The notes under the pieces are model-generated. The model searched no databases. It saw only the letters and a program-made list of their open reading frames with translations, and was not told where the DNA came from. Positions 41,076 through 53,230 of a stretch of 64,000 nt of DNA are shown one piece after another; position 1 is the first letter of the stretch; every line of letters begins with the position of its first letter. The position numbers were made by a program, and so were the translations under genes. The DNA lies in the NCBI RefSeq assembly GCF_047511655.1, contig NC_133386.1, forward strand, positions 79,549,501 through 79,613,500, in the 5' to 3' direction. The stretch comes from Castor canadensis. Its lineage: Eukaryota; Chordata; Mammalia; Rodentia; Castoridae.

Positions 41076-42224
41076 TTGTATGTCCTAGTGAGTCAATGAC
41101 TGAAGATGAGTGATGAGATGGAAAATAATTGGAAAACTGTTAACAAAGATAATAAAAGATAAAGAATGATCAGGAGCACTGTCTTATTGAGAAGGATCTC
41201 AGAGGTTTCCTGTTTATTGAATGAGCCCAGAGGAGAATCCAGCTGGAGAAATTTCTAGTCTTATACAATTTGGAACATTGAGAAATAGGAAGAATATATT
41301 TTCATTGGACATATCTAACAATGGAATGTTGAAAAGAAAGAACTATTGTCTCTTCTTGGTCTCTAAGATTAAGAAATCAAGAATAGTGGGCCATCCGGTA
41401 CAGACCACATCTGTTGTGGAATGGTACGCAGGAACAAGAGTAACAGGAAGCACATCTTCTCACAACCATGGATCTTCTAGCACTTTTACAAATCCAAATC
41501 TGGAAGTCTGATAAATTGAGAAGTGCAGTTGTGCAGTTTTCCTGGGTCTCTCTTTCTCTCTCTTTTTAAATCATCTACTTCCTGCATTTTTCAAAACTAA
41601 GGAATCCCTGTGAGAATTCTCAGGACAAAGAGCACAGAGAGTCAGGGGAGTCTGTCTGTCATGTTTTGAGTAATGGTTGAGACTATTAGGCAGGAAATGC
41701 ATCACTATATGAGGGATGCAAATGTAGGAAGGGTAACCCTTTCTAAAAAGCAACCATCAGCATTTCACTGACATTAGTCAACCTTTATGGAACAAACAGT
41801 CTTGCCCTGGAGCACTATACCTGCTATGACCATTTGTTGGTTTTTCAAGGGTGTCCTAGTTTTGGAATGCTGCCCTGTTGTCAAACCTTGCCATGCTTTT
41901 TCATGTAGTCAGATAAAGCTTTTGATTTTGGATGCCATTTTATAATTACTGGGTAAGTTATAGATCTGGTGTAATAAAGATCCTGAACTTCATAAATAAA
42001 GCAATATATATCATATAAAATTAATCTCAAACTTTAATCCTTGCTTATATACACATTAAAGCCAGTGTGAATTCTCTGAATTTTGTACAAGGTCCCAAGT
42101 TACTTAACCTAGAGTGATTCTCATGAAAAGGGAGACAGTGGGAGATTGATCAAGAAAAGTGAATCAGGGTGGCTTATTTCATAAGTTTACTGAATATTTC
42201 CATCACAAATAAGGTAAATGTAGG
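41076..42224. other. Intergenic, no gene recognised
   Basis: The 96-codon ORF at 41221-41511 has no recognisable domain. I do not call it a gene. Confidence 0.6.
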
Positions 42225-42325
42225 ACTTTTAAATAGAGCTTCAAGAGTATGAAAATATCACATTGAAACCCCTTTGTACAATTAATATGTGCTAATAAAA
42301 ATAGAGGAAAAATAAAGTTTCAAGA
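42225..42325 (+). mobile_element. L1 3'-end fragment
   Basis: gtatgaaaatatcacattga, aacccctttgtacaattaat and atgtgctaataaaaatagag. Confidence 0.75.
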
Positions 42326-42709
42326 GTCAGTTGAGGAAATCCACAGAGGAGCAAACCATTAATAATTTCCATTGTAGGTAATTTTCTTAGCTTAATAGTT
42401 ACAATTCTTCAGAGACACATACTCCACACATTTAAAAAGTATTCTACATTTACCTTTGTATTAGCATTTAAAAATATATATTTCTAGATGATATTAAAAT
42501 TATTTTACTTTAACATCAACAATTACAAAAGAGCTAATTGGAATCCATAATTAAGTTATTCTGGTGTTTGCAAGTGTGATTTTTGAAATAAATACTTCTA
42601 TGCAGCTACATTGTAAACCTTCAAGATTGGTTTTCAACACATACATTCTCTCTCTTTCTCTCTCTCTGTCTCTCCAGTTGTGGGGGACATCATAAGTTAT
42701 ATTCAATAA
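42326..42709. repeat. AT-rich intergenic with a CT-rich simple repeat
   Basis: The simple repeat is at about 42646-42675 (CTCTCTCTTT/CTCTCTCT). No gene. Confidence 0.7.
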
Positions 42710-42885
42710 ACTTTTTTTTGGTGGTATTGGGGCTTGAACTCAGAGCATATACCTTTTTTTTTGTGAATGGTTTTTTCTAGATAGGATCTCTAAAACTATT
42801 TTCCTGAGCTGGCTTCAGATCAATCCTTCTGATCTCTGCCTCCAAGTAGTTAAGATTACAGGCATGAGCTCCAAGCTCCATTTGA
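42710..42885 (-). mobile_element. SINE (ID/B1-like composite fragment), antisense
   Basis: ttggtggtattggggcttga, actcagagcatatac, then gatctctgcctccaagtagt and aagattacaggcatgagctc. Confidence 0.75.
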
Positions 42886-43339
42886 AAGAATCCTTCAAGA
42901 GCCAACTTCAAACCAGTCCACAGTCAGGCAGAAAAAAGTGAAACTGGGATGTATGGGATTCCTACATAACATACAAAGCATGTGATATTCTACAGCACAC
43001 TGGGAGTGCTTAAGGGCTGATCTGCTGTCTTCTTTAGAACTAATTTTGTCCAAAGTGTTTAGGAAGTATATTTAGGTGGCATGTGTCTTTTATGCTACCT
43101 TGACTTCCCTGAATGACCAATTAATGAACTATTCACTAATAATTTGGTCACCAGGCAAATCAAACCTGCAAGAGACATGACCAATATTCACAATGCCATG
43201 TTATCATTTGAGCCCACTCAAATGACTTATTTTAGACATAAACTTGAAACATTAATGTTGGATCAAAGGAATGTGCTTTTAGTATTTATAGTCAATATTC
43301 AACAATTGCTGGAAAAGTTGCCATTCCAATGGATGCAAA
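42886..43339. other. Intergenic, no gene recognised
   Basis: The 85-codon ORF starting at 43144 runs into the following SINE and is not a gene. Confidence 0.6.
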
Positions 43340-43580
43340 TGGAGTCTCTTTCTTTTGTGTTATTGGGATTTGAATTAAGGGCCAGGGCTTGTGCTTACTA
43401 GGCCTTGTGCTCTACCATTTGAGCCACACTCTTAGCCCATTTTTTGCTTTAGCCTATTTTTTTTTTTAGAAAGGGTCCTAATGCCTTTTGCTCAGGGCTG
43501 GCCTCAAATCACAATCCTTCTTACCTAGGCCTCCCAAGCAGCTGGTATTACAAGTGTGCTTCACAACATCTGGCTGAAGG
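43340..43580 (-). mobile_element. Composite SINE, antisense
   Basis: attgggatttgaattaaggg, gcttactaggccttgtgctc, taccatttgagccacactct, ctcagggctggcctcaaatc and caagtgtgcttcacaacatc. Confidence 0.85.
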
Positions 43581-43894
43581 TACATATTTTTTTCTGGTTG
43601 GCCCTGGTATCTCCTTGAACATGTTCTACCATCCTCTTGAATCACCAAACACAATAGTGGTAGCCATTATTTTTTCTCTGCTTGACTGAATAGGGAATGG
43701 AGGCTTGATCTGTCCAAGCTATAAAGAAAAGAAAGGATTCCAGAGTAAGTCTTGGCACACTGTTTGCTTTATTATACGTGTACCTTCAACACCTCCATTT
43801 CCCAACTTTGGCTAGCAACTTTCTGTGCTGCTATTTGTCTCAATTCTCTATACTTAAGAACAAGAGGTAGTACGAACCCTAAGAAAAAGAAATG

Positions 43895-44095
43895 ACCAGT
43901 AACTCCTAATGGCAACTTTTCTGTATAATGTTAGCGGAAGCAGTAATTTGATGTTCACAGCAATTTGATAACATAATTACATTCCCCATTTTATCTTCAA
44001 AATAATCCTGAAAGCTAGGTAAAAAAGATACTATGATTATCTCACCTTGAAGGTAGAAAACACAAGTGCTGGAAAGTCTGAGTTGGTATAAGAGA
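43895..44095 (-). mobile_element. MIR SINE, antisense (degraded)
   Basis: acattccccattttatcttc, cctgaaagctaggtaaaaaa and gatactatgattatctcacc resemble reverse-complement MIR. Confidence 0.55.
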
Positions 44096-46229
44096 TATGA
44101 AGGCTTTCAGAACTCATTCAGTGATTATGCAGAGTCTATTTCTAACTGAAACATACAAGACAACCCAATTGTGTCTTCAACAACCCATCTCCTATCAACC
44201 ATTTATTCAAAAGGCAGGTGCATCGTAACAGCGCACCTCATAGAACAGAAGGTTCAAGAAGCGTACCAGAGCTTTCTTTCAGGATGAGATCACGCAAATT
44301 GCCTATTGTGAGTGGATTACCCTATGAAAAATAGGCCTGATTTAAATTTTCAGTTAGCAGTTGAGAAACTCAATAAACTACTTCAGTGTTGCCAAAGCTG
44401 TTTTCTATATGTCATATTACAGAAAATAGACCACTCGATCTTTAAAAAGTGGTCAATTAGCCCAGCCTATGTCACTTGTTACTGACAATGTACATTATCC
44501 AGCTGGCTGCTTTTGAATCTTTTAACGTTTTTTTTAAATAAAATGTCTGAAAGAGAAGGTAAGAGTGTAATGAGATATGCTAACCTCTTACAAAATTCTG
44601 AATAAATTTTTATAACTTCTGAAATGTTCATTAGTCTTCTTGTGCTATGTGTTCATCACACCTGTTTAGTTATGCCACCCCAAATATGGTCCTTAGTATT
44701 TTTCTCTTAGTTTGTGACTTCTGCTTATTGATGTCATAAGCCTTTCTCAATATACAAAGTGAGAGACTTTTTTGTTACTTGGTAGATAGCTCATAGTCAT
44801 TTAGCAGTTCATTGTCATATAGGGATTTGAACATGCACACCTGATCATAGTACTGTGCTTATATTTGTTGATACACTTCTAAAATGGTACTTTAGGAAGC
44901 ATATGCATACCAAGAACACATGCTTAGCAATTTTCATTTAGTCAGCTTTAAGTGAAGCAAGAACGTTTGTAATTTTTACAAAATACTTCTGAATTACAGC
45001 TCTGCTTAGAACCCCTGCATTACAGGTTCCAACAGTGCCAAATCTATGTTACTTAGCCTGGGTCCTCTAGAGAACAGGGATTGAAACAATAATTATGATT
45101 CTAATTGTTTATTTGCCAGATATAATCATAGGATGTTGAGGCAAGGCACAAATGTGCTTCATTGCAATGCAATGTTGTACCATGCTGGTTACTGTATTAT
45201 TGGAGAGCACAAAACAACATAACAGTTGATTCAGCAGTTTTGTTCAAAGAGCAGAAAGGAATTTTTCAGGTTTGCAACTAAGCTCTATACCTTAGAGTAA
45301 TATACAGGAGAGAGAAAGAAAAGGGAATTTCTGCCTATTTTCTTCTCGCCTCTCTTTTCTCATTGTTCAATATTCACTCCTTAGAAAAAGATATCTTCCA
45401 TATTTCCACTTTCTTCATCTAGCCCCTCAGTGACTATGCAAGAGCTCTGGTCCATTCAATTCCCAAGGTGAAGTTAATCTGGCATTAGTTGGGATGCTAT
45501 TAAGAAAGATAGGTGAAAGTGGTTAAGATTTGTATCCTATAGTACAATATTGTGACTGGAAATAAGGGAGAGATAACTAAAGAGTTGTAGTTGAGATAAA
45601 GTTGTCTTTCTTTCTTCTTAAGACGGTGCAGAAAACTGGGGGAGGATGGAAACCACACAGGATGTACTGAAAAAAAATCAATGTTGAAGATTGTTTCTTG
45701 ACACTTGCCATATCTTCCCACCTTTCTTTCTTTTCCTCAGTATGATAATGGTTGGAAGACAAAGAGCTACATTTACTAGACTTGAAGCCTAGGCTTTGAT
45801 GCAATTCAGATTTGGCCAATAGGAGACACGTTCATAAGATGTGAAGAGAGGCACCTTTTATGTCACTGTGATGCCATCAAACAAGTGCTTGTAGATGAAT
45901 GTATTGATGAATGCAGTCATTTTTTGATGTCTTGATTTCAGCTATGGTGATGTGATTTTAAAACTGAAAGTCCAGTAGGGCTCTCTGACTGCCCCCCCTC
46001 CTGCCACCTTCAACCCTTCCAAACATTTTGCAAGTATTTTATTTCTCCCTTTAAATCCTTAAAGATTGAAATAACCTGGAGCAGCTTGTCCTTCCTATAA
46101 TGCAATCAGACAGAAGCACTGAAAGCAAAGTAGATCTCGTGGGATCCTGATGCAGAGAACCTCATGCCCCACTCTTCCTCTCCATTCATCATCAACCTGG
46201 GGTTGGGGAAGGGTCAGCAATAGCAAGGT
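44096..46229. other. Intergenic, 2 kb with no gene recognised
   Basis: AT-rich. Overlapping minus ORFs at 45500-45819 have no domains. Confidence 0.6.
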
Positions 46230-46400
46230 TGCATGTGGAAAAAAAGACAGTGTTTGGCATCAAACTTTCATTTTCTAATGCCAGTCCTATCAACTACTAC
46301 TTATGTAACCTTTGAGAAGGTATTTAACCTCTTTGTAGTTTTGTTTCCTCAGTGTCTAAAATCAACAGATTCCTGCTCTGAACCACTTACATCACAGCTA
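46230..46400 (+). mobile_element. MIR SINE
   Basis: tgtaacctttgagaaggtat, ttaacctctttgtagttttg and tttcctcagtgtctaaaatc match MIR. Confidence 0.7.
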
Positions 46401-46477
46401 CATTGATTTGATGAACTAACAGACATTAAAAAATCTTTTAACAGTTTTAATATGCTTGAAATCTGAAAACATTATAC

Positions 46478-46612
46478 ACACTTTTTTTAGACAGGGTCTT
46501 GTTATCAAACTTGGGCTGCTATTAAATATCTAGGCTCAAGTGATATTCCTTCTTTAGCCTCCTGAGTAGCTGGGACTACAGGACTTTGCTACTGTATCCA
46601 GATAAAATTGAA
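46478..46612 (-). mobile_element. B1/Alu-like SINE, antisense
   Basis: ttttagacagggtcttgtta, aggctcaagtgatattcctt, agcctcctgagtagctggga and ctacagg. Confidence 0.85.
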
Positions 46613-48009
46613 ATCTTTAAAGTATTGGTACATTAAGTAGTCCATGCTGTATTGTTGTTACTTAGTTTGGAAAGAATAAGCTCAAGCAGTTCTGAAAGCA
46701 AAATCAGTTTCCTCACTTTGTACCCCCAGTTTCTAAAACAGGTCTTCATATTCATTAAGTGCTTAGGAAATATTTATAGAATGAATGAATTAATGCTACA
46801 CACTTAACAGCTTATAACTAGACTATGAATTGCACATAGAAAAATAAGACAAGACCAAAGGTGGCTACACTTATGACTTAGCAACACTGTCCTGTATAAG
46901 ATGAGTACAAAGCACTGAAGAGACTCATCGATCAACTCCTGCCCCCTTTTGGTTGGTGATCTCGCCAAGTATTTGGGAATTTTCTGTGCATCTTTTTCAT
47001 TAATGTTTGAAGTATATGTCAACAGGTAAAGTTAACTGGGCAAGTCTTTTGAATGAAATAGAAATCAGATTTTTAAGAACCTGTGAAGAACATATGAATG
47101 TATCTACCTCTAGTTTTCTTACTTCTCACGAAGTGATTCTGTGCAAAGCTTTGACTTTCTATGTATCAGGATGTCTTATGGGGCTTTTATAGAAACTCTT
47201 CTCCTTGCACATCAATATTCCTATGATTTGGGAGCATAAAGAAACGTAGAGACCAAGGGTATGGTGGATTTCCAACATGTTATCTAATAGAAAAATATTT
47301 TTATATAAGAACCCAGCTATTGTTTTGTGAAACCTACCGAAAACCCTTTGGAAACTTCTATCCCACCAAAAGAAAGCTATTTTCTAATATGTTATATTCT
47401 GTCCTGTACTATTTTTTTGTAAAATTCTGGTGATGATCCACCAAATTGATTCCACAAATCATATATGTCACCAACTACAATTTGAAAATACTGATGCAAA
47501 ACATATTAGATTTAATCTTAAGAAGTATGCCTTTTAATAAAGTTATTACTTTATATTGTGCAAACAAATGCCTATTTTTTCATTTGCACTACGCCAGGAT
47601 GTGGATTATGATTCCTATTTTACATAAGAGGAAAATAATGTTGGCTTGGATGGGATCAGAGGGTTACTGGATGACATAACCAAGTCCTATCTTCTTACTC
47701 TGAAGTACATTGACATTTCCGTTATGCCTTAAATTCTGTAGTCTTGGTATGGCTTTTGTCATTAGTAAGCTTTCTTATTTGAGACAAGTCATGTCAATTC
47801 TTCGCACTCACTTGAGCCATTTTAAGTAGTTTGGGGTGGGCTGGGGTTGAGGAGTGAGGGAGTGAGAGTGGTTAAGTGTAAGACACAGACTGGGTTAGAT
47901 TTCTGCCTTACTCTTGATGGAAGAATGCCATTTATGGGCAGCACATAGTTTTAAACTAATTTCTCAAATTTAAAATTTAATTCTTTCTATAACAAGAATA
48001 AAAAAATCA
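46613..48009. other. Intergenic, no gene recognised
   Basis: An L2 terminal fragment at about 46735-46790 (attaagtgcttaggaaatat, GAATGAATGAAT). ORFs are not recognised. Confidence 0.6.
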
Positions 48010-48225
48010 ACAGCAACATTTATTGAGCACTCGCTTCTGATCAGGTGTGCTGCTTGGGGGTTACAAGCTTGATTTCATCCTACAACAACCTTATGAGTTA
48101 CATGAACTTGCTCTTCCCATTTTCAAAAATGGGACTGATGTTAAAGAGTTGAGTAGTTGCCTAAGGATACCAAGCTTGGAGGTGGGGGAGCAGTGAGCTT
48201 AGTGCAGAAGATTTAGCCACCAGGT
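48010..48225 (-). mobile_element. MIR SINE, antisense
   Basis: acatttattgagcactcgct, caacaaccttatgagttaca, cccattttcaaaaatgggac and tagttgcctaaggataccaa. Confidence 0.75.
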
Positions 48226-48789
48226 CTACCTCCAGGAAGCACCACTGCCTGCATAGGAACCATGGGGTATTAAAAAGAATAATGCTTCATGAATCGCTGT
48301 CTCTTAACTGATATCTGTAACACATTCCTTGCACAGGTGATGTCAGAGTTAAGAAATGTTTAGCTATAATTTTGAAGATCTCTTTCATTGTAAATGCCTC
48401 TGCTGTTTGCCAAATTAACTTTAAAAACGATTTCGTAAACAGCTTGCATCCTCCAACTTTGGCACTTTTAATCTGTTTCTGACTGGTAGGCTGACTAATC
48501 ACCTAGAACCTCAGAGATATTATCTACACAATTCACACACTGACTACCGAAGCTTTTGAAATTGGATGAACAGGATAATCATTTTGGAAAAGGGAACAAT
48601 ATCTATTTTTAGCCTGTCCTTTTTATATTTGTGCACAATATATTTTTGTAGTCATATATATTCAATCAATGAGTAAATAAACATTTATTGTAGGTGTGTG
48701 ATCAAAAAAATTGACGTCTGCTGATTTAGCCATTTTTCTGTATGAAGTTTGAGTTCTTTCCTATGGATAGAGTTAAGGTCTCTGTACCA
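48226..48789. other. Intergenic, no gene recognised
   Basis: AT-rich. Confidence 0.6.
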
Positions 48790-49110
48790 AACTATTTTGT
48801 TAGTTACATTGCTATGTAACAAAGTATCTCTAGATTTGTAGTTTAAAACAGTATCAATATTTAATTTTCTCACACAGCTGCAATTTGGGCAGGATTCAGC
48901 AGGGAATGCATGTTTATTTTCTATCAATGATTTGAAAGCTGGCCTGAAGCCTGTGGACTGCTCACTCATAGGTCTGGCTATTGTCTAGGAAGGTTCGAGC
49001 ACTTGAAGACATAAATAGTGGGCTCCTCTGAATCTGTTTTTCTTTCTGTGTCTCTTCATGTGATCTCTCCATCATGGTAGCTTCAGAATAGTGGGCTTTA
49101 TTACCTAGCA
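48790..49110 (-). mobile_element. Old interspersed repeat (LTR-like, family unassigned)
   Basis: ttagttacattgctatgtaa, caaagtatctctagatttgt, agtttaaaacagtatcaata and ggcctgaagcctgtggactg follow a widespread mammalian repeat. A related copy is at 55245-55530. Confidence 0.5.
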
Positions 49111-49210
49111 GGTAAGGATTCACAAACAATTCCATCTTTCTCCCCTACCACCAAGTTTAAATTTCATTGAATATAAGTTTAGGTCATTCTAATACTTTGA
49201 AAACAGCTAA

Positions 49211-49254
49211 CATAGGGTGCTTATTCTGTGATCATAGGGTGCTTATTCTGTGAT
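49211..49254. repeat. Perfect 22-bp tandem duplication
   Basis: The 22-mer from CATAGGGTGC to TCTGTGAT occurs twice head to tail (49211-49232 and 49233-49254) without mismatch. Confidence 0.95.
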
Positions 49255-49539
49255 CCTGTCAGGAAATTGAGTTTCTGGTTTTAAACTCTTCTTTATGCAT
49301 CTTATAAAGAAAAATGCCTTGCTGTTCATCTCCATCTAGTTGAATTAGGATCTTAATTTTAAGTAGTTTTTTGGGAAAACTACTTAAATGGTAGAAAAAT
49401 AAAAAATTAATATTGAAATTATTTCATGACTGTTAAAAGATTTTCTGCCATGATTGGGAATTGGCTTTTCTTTCTCTAGATTGACTTAAACCTTAAGACA
49501 CTGAAGACAGAGTTGATCCAGTTGGAGCCTATAAGCCTA
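49255..49539. other. Intergenic, no gene recognised
   Basis: AT-rich. A local inverted repeat AAGTAGTTTT/AAAACTACTT lies at 49361-49385. Confidence 0.6.
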
Positions 49540-49915
49540 TGAAAGGTTTGAATTCAGGGCCTTGCTCTTGCTAGGAGAGCACTCTTATCACTTAAACCAT
49601 GCCTCCACAGACCTTTTTGCTTTTAGTTGTTTTATGGATAAAGTCTTGAGTTTATGTGAGGATTAGCCTGGACCACAGTCCTCCTATTTATGCTTCCTGT
49701 GTAGCTGGGGATGGCAGTCGCATGTCACCATGCCGAACATAGTTGTTGAGATGAGGTCTTGCAAATTTTTTTGCATGAGCTTGGCAATCTTCCTGATCTC
49801 CACCTCCCTAGTATCTGGGATTACAGGTATGAGTTATTGTACCTGGCTAGGCCTTCTGAATGTTCTAACAAAAACAAAACAAAACAAAAACAACCAACAA
49901 AACAAGCAAAACCCC
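49540..49915 (-). mobile_element. Long composite SINE, antisense, followed by an (AAAAC)n-type tract
   Basis: tgaattcagggccttgctct, tgctaggagagcactcttat, attagcctggaccacagtcc, tgcttcctgtgtagctgggg and ttgagatgaggtcttgcaaa. Simple repeat at 49867-49912. The 155-codon ORF at 49730-50197 starts inside this element and is not a gene. Confidence 0.85.
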
Positions 49916-50394
49916 TCTGATATGCAGGTTTATAGAATACATATAAATATGCATACGTGGTTTGAGTCCTTAAAAGACAAATTCACTGTTGTTATATGTG
50001 TAGATGATTTGTCCCACACTATGCTTCTTAACTGTTTCATTAATGTGAATTCTCTTTGGGAATTTTCCTATACTCAAATTAACTTGTTTTCTATTTCTAT
50101 AACAATGGCCATTGCATCACTGATTCCTGTGAAGTGTAATGTACTTTCTTGTCCCAGATTAATTTTATTAAACTTAAAATCAAAGACTTTGTGGTAAATG
50201 CATCATACATCAGAGTCCAGACTTTACATCATTTTCTTGTAAGTCAGTTTACTTATATGATTCACTTTTGTGATGTTTTAATTGTAATCTTTTTGCAATT
50301 ATTCAATAATGTAAGAAATTTTTAATTGTATTTCAAGAAAATATTCTATTTATCTAGCTGTGATAAATAGCCATTCACCTAATGCAATATCTTT
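49916..50394. other. Intergenic, no gene recognised
   Basis: AT-rich. Confidence 0.6.
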
Positions 50395-50755
50395 GTTCAT
50401 TTGGGCCACCATAATTAAAAAAAACAAAAACATTAACTGAGTGGCTTGTAAACAACAAACATTTACTGCTCACAGTTTTGGAGTCTGGGAAGTCCTAAAT
50501 CAAGGCATCAGCTGATCTTGTGTCCGATGAAGGACTGTTCCTCATAGAAGGAGCACTTTCTCTGTGTCCTCCCATGGGAGAAGGCAAGGCAGCTTTCTGG
50601 GACTTTTTGTATAAGGACACTAAGCCCTCCAGGAGAGCTCTATCCCCATGGGCTAATCACTATTAAGGAACCTAGTCCTAGTGTTATCACCCTGGGGTTA
50701 GAATTTCAGCATATGAATTTTGGGGTGATTAGGCCAATCAAACCATAGCAGTTAC
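50395..50755 (-). mobile_element. MaLR/MLT1-like LTR, antisense
   Basis: tttactgctcacagttttgg, agtctgggaagtcctaaatc, aaggcatcagctgatcttgt, tctctgtgtcctcccatggg and the end AATCAAACCATAGCAG. Confidence 0.85.
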
Positions 50756-50819
50756 CTTGAGTATATATCTTGTGAGTCTAGATCTTTTTCTCTTTTTTTA
50801 TAATCTAAGAAAAACAATT

Positions 50820-50930
50820 GAAATTTCTTTTTATTTTTTTATTATCACATGATTGTTGTACCGGGAGTACATTGTGACATTTACAAAAATTCTTACAACC
50901 TCCATCATTCTCCTTTATCCCTAGATTTTC
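50820..50930 (-). mobile_element. L1 3'-end fragment, antisense
   Basis: A T-rich tail, gtaccgggagtacattgtga, catttacaaaaattcttaca and tcattctcctttatccct. Confidence 0.8.
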
Positions 50931-52324
50931 TAATTTTTTTAGAGTCATCAAATCTGATAAGTATCATGTCTTCACTTGCTTATGAATGCCCTACAAGTAC
51001 ATATAAAGGCTTTTCTCAGCAAAAATGCTGGATGTTTGTATTTGCTTCATTGGAGTGCATTTAAGAGGAAATATTCCTGTACCAAACCCAGACACATTTT
51101 ATCAGCTTATAAGATACTAGAAAAAATATGAAAATTTTACAAACTGAGCATATATCACATTCTTGGAATGTAAAACAAAGGGATATTTCTCTATAACACT
51201 CTAAAGTTTTAAAAAATTTTTTTTATTAATCAAAATTCTTTTCCTTTCAATTGCTAATTTTGTAGATTATTTGTACAGAACTCATAGATAAGGATTAGCT
51301 CACTCTTTTTCTACAGCATATATGCTTATATGGTATCTTGCCCATGCAATCATCTTGTGAACTGGGCTATCCTTAACCAAGTTTGATTCAAGTCAAGCAA
51401 TTGTTAGGCAAGTCAAAATCATGGAAGACTCACTTGACAGTGCCCTGTGCAAGCCTTTGTGGGCCGCTTCTCTCCCTTACTCCTCACCTGTGTGAAGTGC
51501 AAGGTATCAAACAGCAAACTATTGAGAAGGGGAAAGTCATTGCCCCTGGGATTCCCATAGGCTGTCTTTGTCATCCCACTGATATGCATAAGACCCTGCT
51601 CATAAATACACATCAAACATGGCTTTCCTTGGGACAAGCAGAGTAAATGCAATGCAATTCTCCACCTGATCAATTCGACTATAGATCTTTTAGGCATATG
51701 AAGGCTACTAAGGTTTTGTTTTTTAGGTGTTTGGATTGGCAGAAGTATAGTTTCCATGGGAGACCAATCTCAACAGTAGGTAGGATACTGTTGGAAATCA
51801 TTAGAATTACACAGGATACCTTTTGCACATTTCCCAGCTAGTGATTTTTTTTAAAAAATGCTGTTCTTTTTCTTTCTTGTTTCTTTTTATTTGATTTCCT
51901 ATGAGGTTTTGTTTGTATTGGTGTGGTTTTCACTTTTAATCGTCAGGATTTTAGGGGTGTATATGTTTGTTCAAAGTAGGTCTGATTCTTTAAGACTTGT
52001 AAATTCTCTCAAATTCAAACAATGCAAAGTTACACATAAACACATACCTGTATACATACACATGTATACTTACATAAAATCTAAATATGTAGAAAGTAAA
52101 TTATTCTGTTATACACTATTCTTGGATTTTAGAATTATGTTTAAAAAAGCCTAAATCTAAATAGGCTGATGGAACACTTGCTTTACGCCCTAAGGATGAA
52201 CTTATCTGAATTGCATTTTAAAATTTTGGTACTACGACAGTTATCATTGAATGGAATTCTGTGGTACAACTTTTGGAAAATCTTCTAGAGGGAAGAAGAT
52301 CTTTGTGTGCATGCTTGTGTGTTG
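50931..52324. other. Intergenic, no gene recognised
   Basis: Overlapping ORFs at 51383-51646 (+) and 51419-51757 (-) are 87 and 112 codons. Neither has a recognisable domain and they exclude each other. Confidence 0.55.
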
Positions 52325-52415
52325 TGTGTGTGTGTTGTTAGAGATAAACCTACATCATTGTGCATGCTAGGTAAGTGCTCCTATTACTGAGCTATACTCC
52401 CCGGCCAGATGATCA
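52325..52415 (-). mobile_element. ID-like SINE, antisense
   Basis: tgtgcatgctaggtaagtgc, then ctcctattactgagctatac and tccccggcc. A short TG tract precedes it. Confidence 0.8.
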
Positions 52416-52749
52416 TCTTTAAATGATCTCTCTGCAACTTAAACCTGTTTTCTTTTAGTCATTTTGAACATCAGTTTATAATGTATAAAGTAGAGATAAT
52501 AATTAAGACTTGATAGGGTAGTCTGGAGATTAAAAGAACATTTGTTTCCTGAGTAATGAAGGTTACTCATAAATATAAATGTTAGCAGGCTCATGTTTCA
52601 GACTGCCCCCATGCATTATATTAATGTTTTAACAAACCATATTATTTAATTTGTTTGGAGAGGATGTAAATTGGTATCTTCTCTGCTGCAGATTTCTAAG
52701 GTATGACTTTGTATAAGTCATTAACTACTTTGAGTATCAGTTTTCCATT
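52416..52749. other. Intergenic with MIR-like fragment
   Basis: A MIR-like stretch at about 52690-52745 (gactttgtataagtcattaa). No gene. Confidence 0.5.
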
Positions 52750-53230
52750 CACCTAATCATTCAGTAAGGTCTTGAGTCCTACAATGCTAGCCCTGCTGTT
52801 AGTTCTGGAAATAAGCAATAGATGAGAGAAATGGAGCTCATAGTACCGCCATATTAATGGAGAGGTTCAAACACTAAGCAAAATAAATGTGTAAGAAGTA
52901 CTATGTGAAACAATAATACTGAAAGGGAATAGGAAATTCAGGCTGTGGAGTTTTTGTGCTTTGACTGGGGAGTCTAGGAAAGACCTGACCGAGAAAGTAA
53001 CTTTTGGAAAAAAAGCTTGAAAGAGCAAAAGCATAAGCCATGTGGAAATAGGGAAAGCGGGAATTCAAGGTAGAGAGAAGAGCAGACAAAAAAGCTCACG
53101 CGGTGGGACTATGTTATGGCAGGGAGGCCAGTGTAGCAGGAGGTCAGTCAAAGTAAGAAAGTAACTGAAGATGAATCCAAAGGTGGAGGAGATAGGGAGA
53201 AGACAGTAATGTGGGGCTTGCTGTCATTTA
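52750..53230 (+). mobile_element. Ancient mammalian interspersed repeat (same family as 59020-60040)
   Basis: tagttctggaaataagcaat, tggggagtctaggaaagacc, gcataagccatgtggaaata and gccagtgtagcaggaggtca follow the same order of motifs as the downstream copy's consensus. The family name is not certain. Confidence 0.55.

Noticed and set aside
41221-41511. 96-codon ORF in intergenic DNA
   Set aside because: No domain, no promoter or splice signals, and random-like composition.
49730-50197. 155-codon ORF, the longest outside TENT5A
   Set aside because: It begins inside an antisense composite SINE, reads through an (AAAAC)n tract, and has no recognisable domain.
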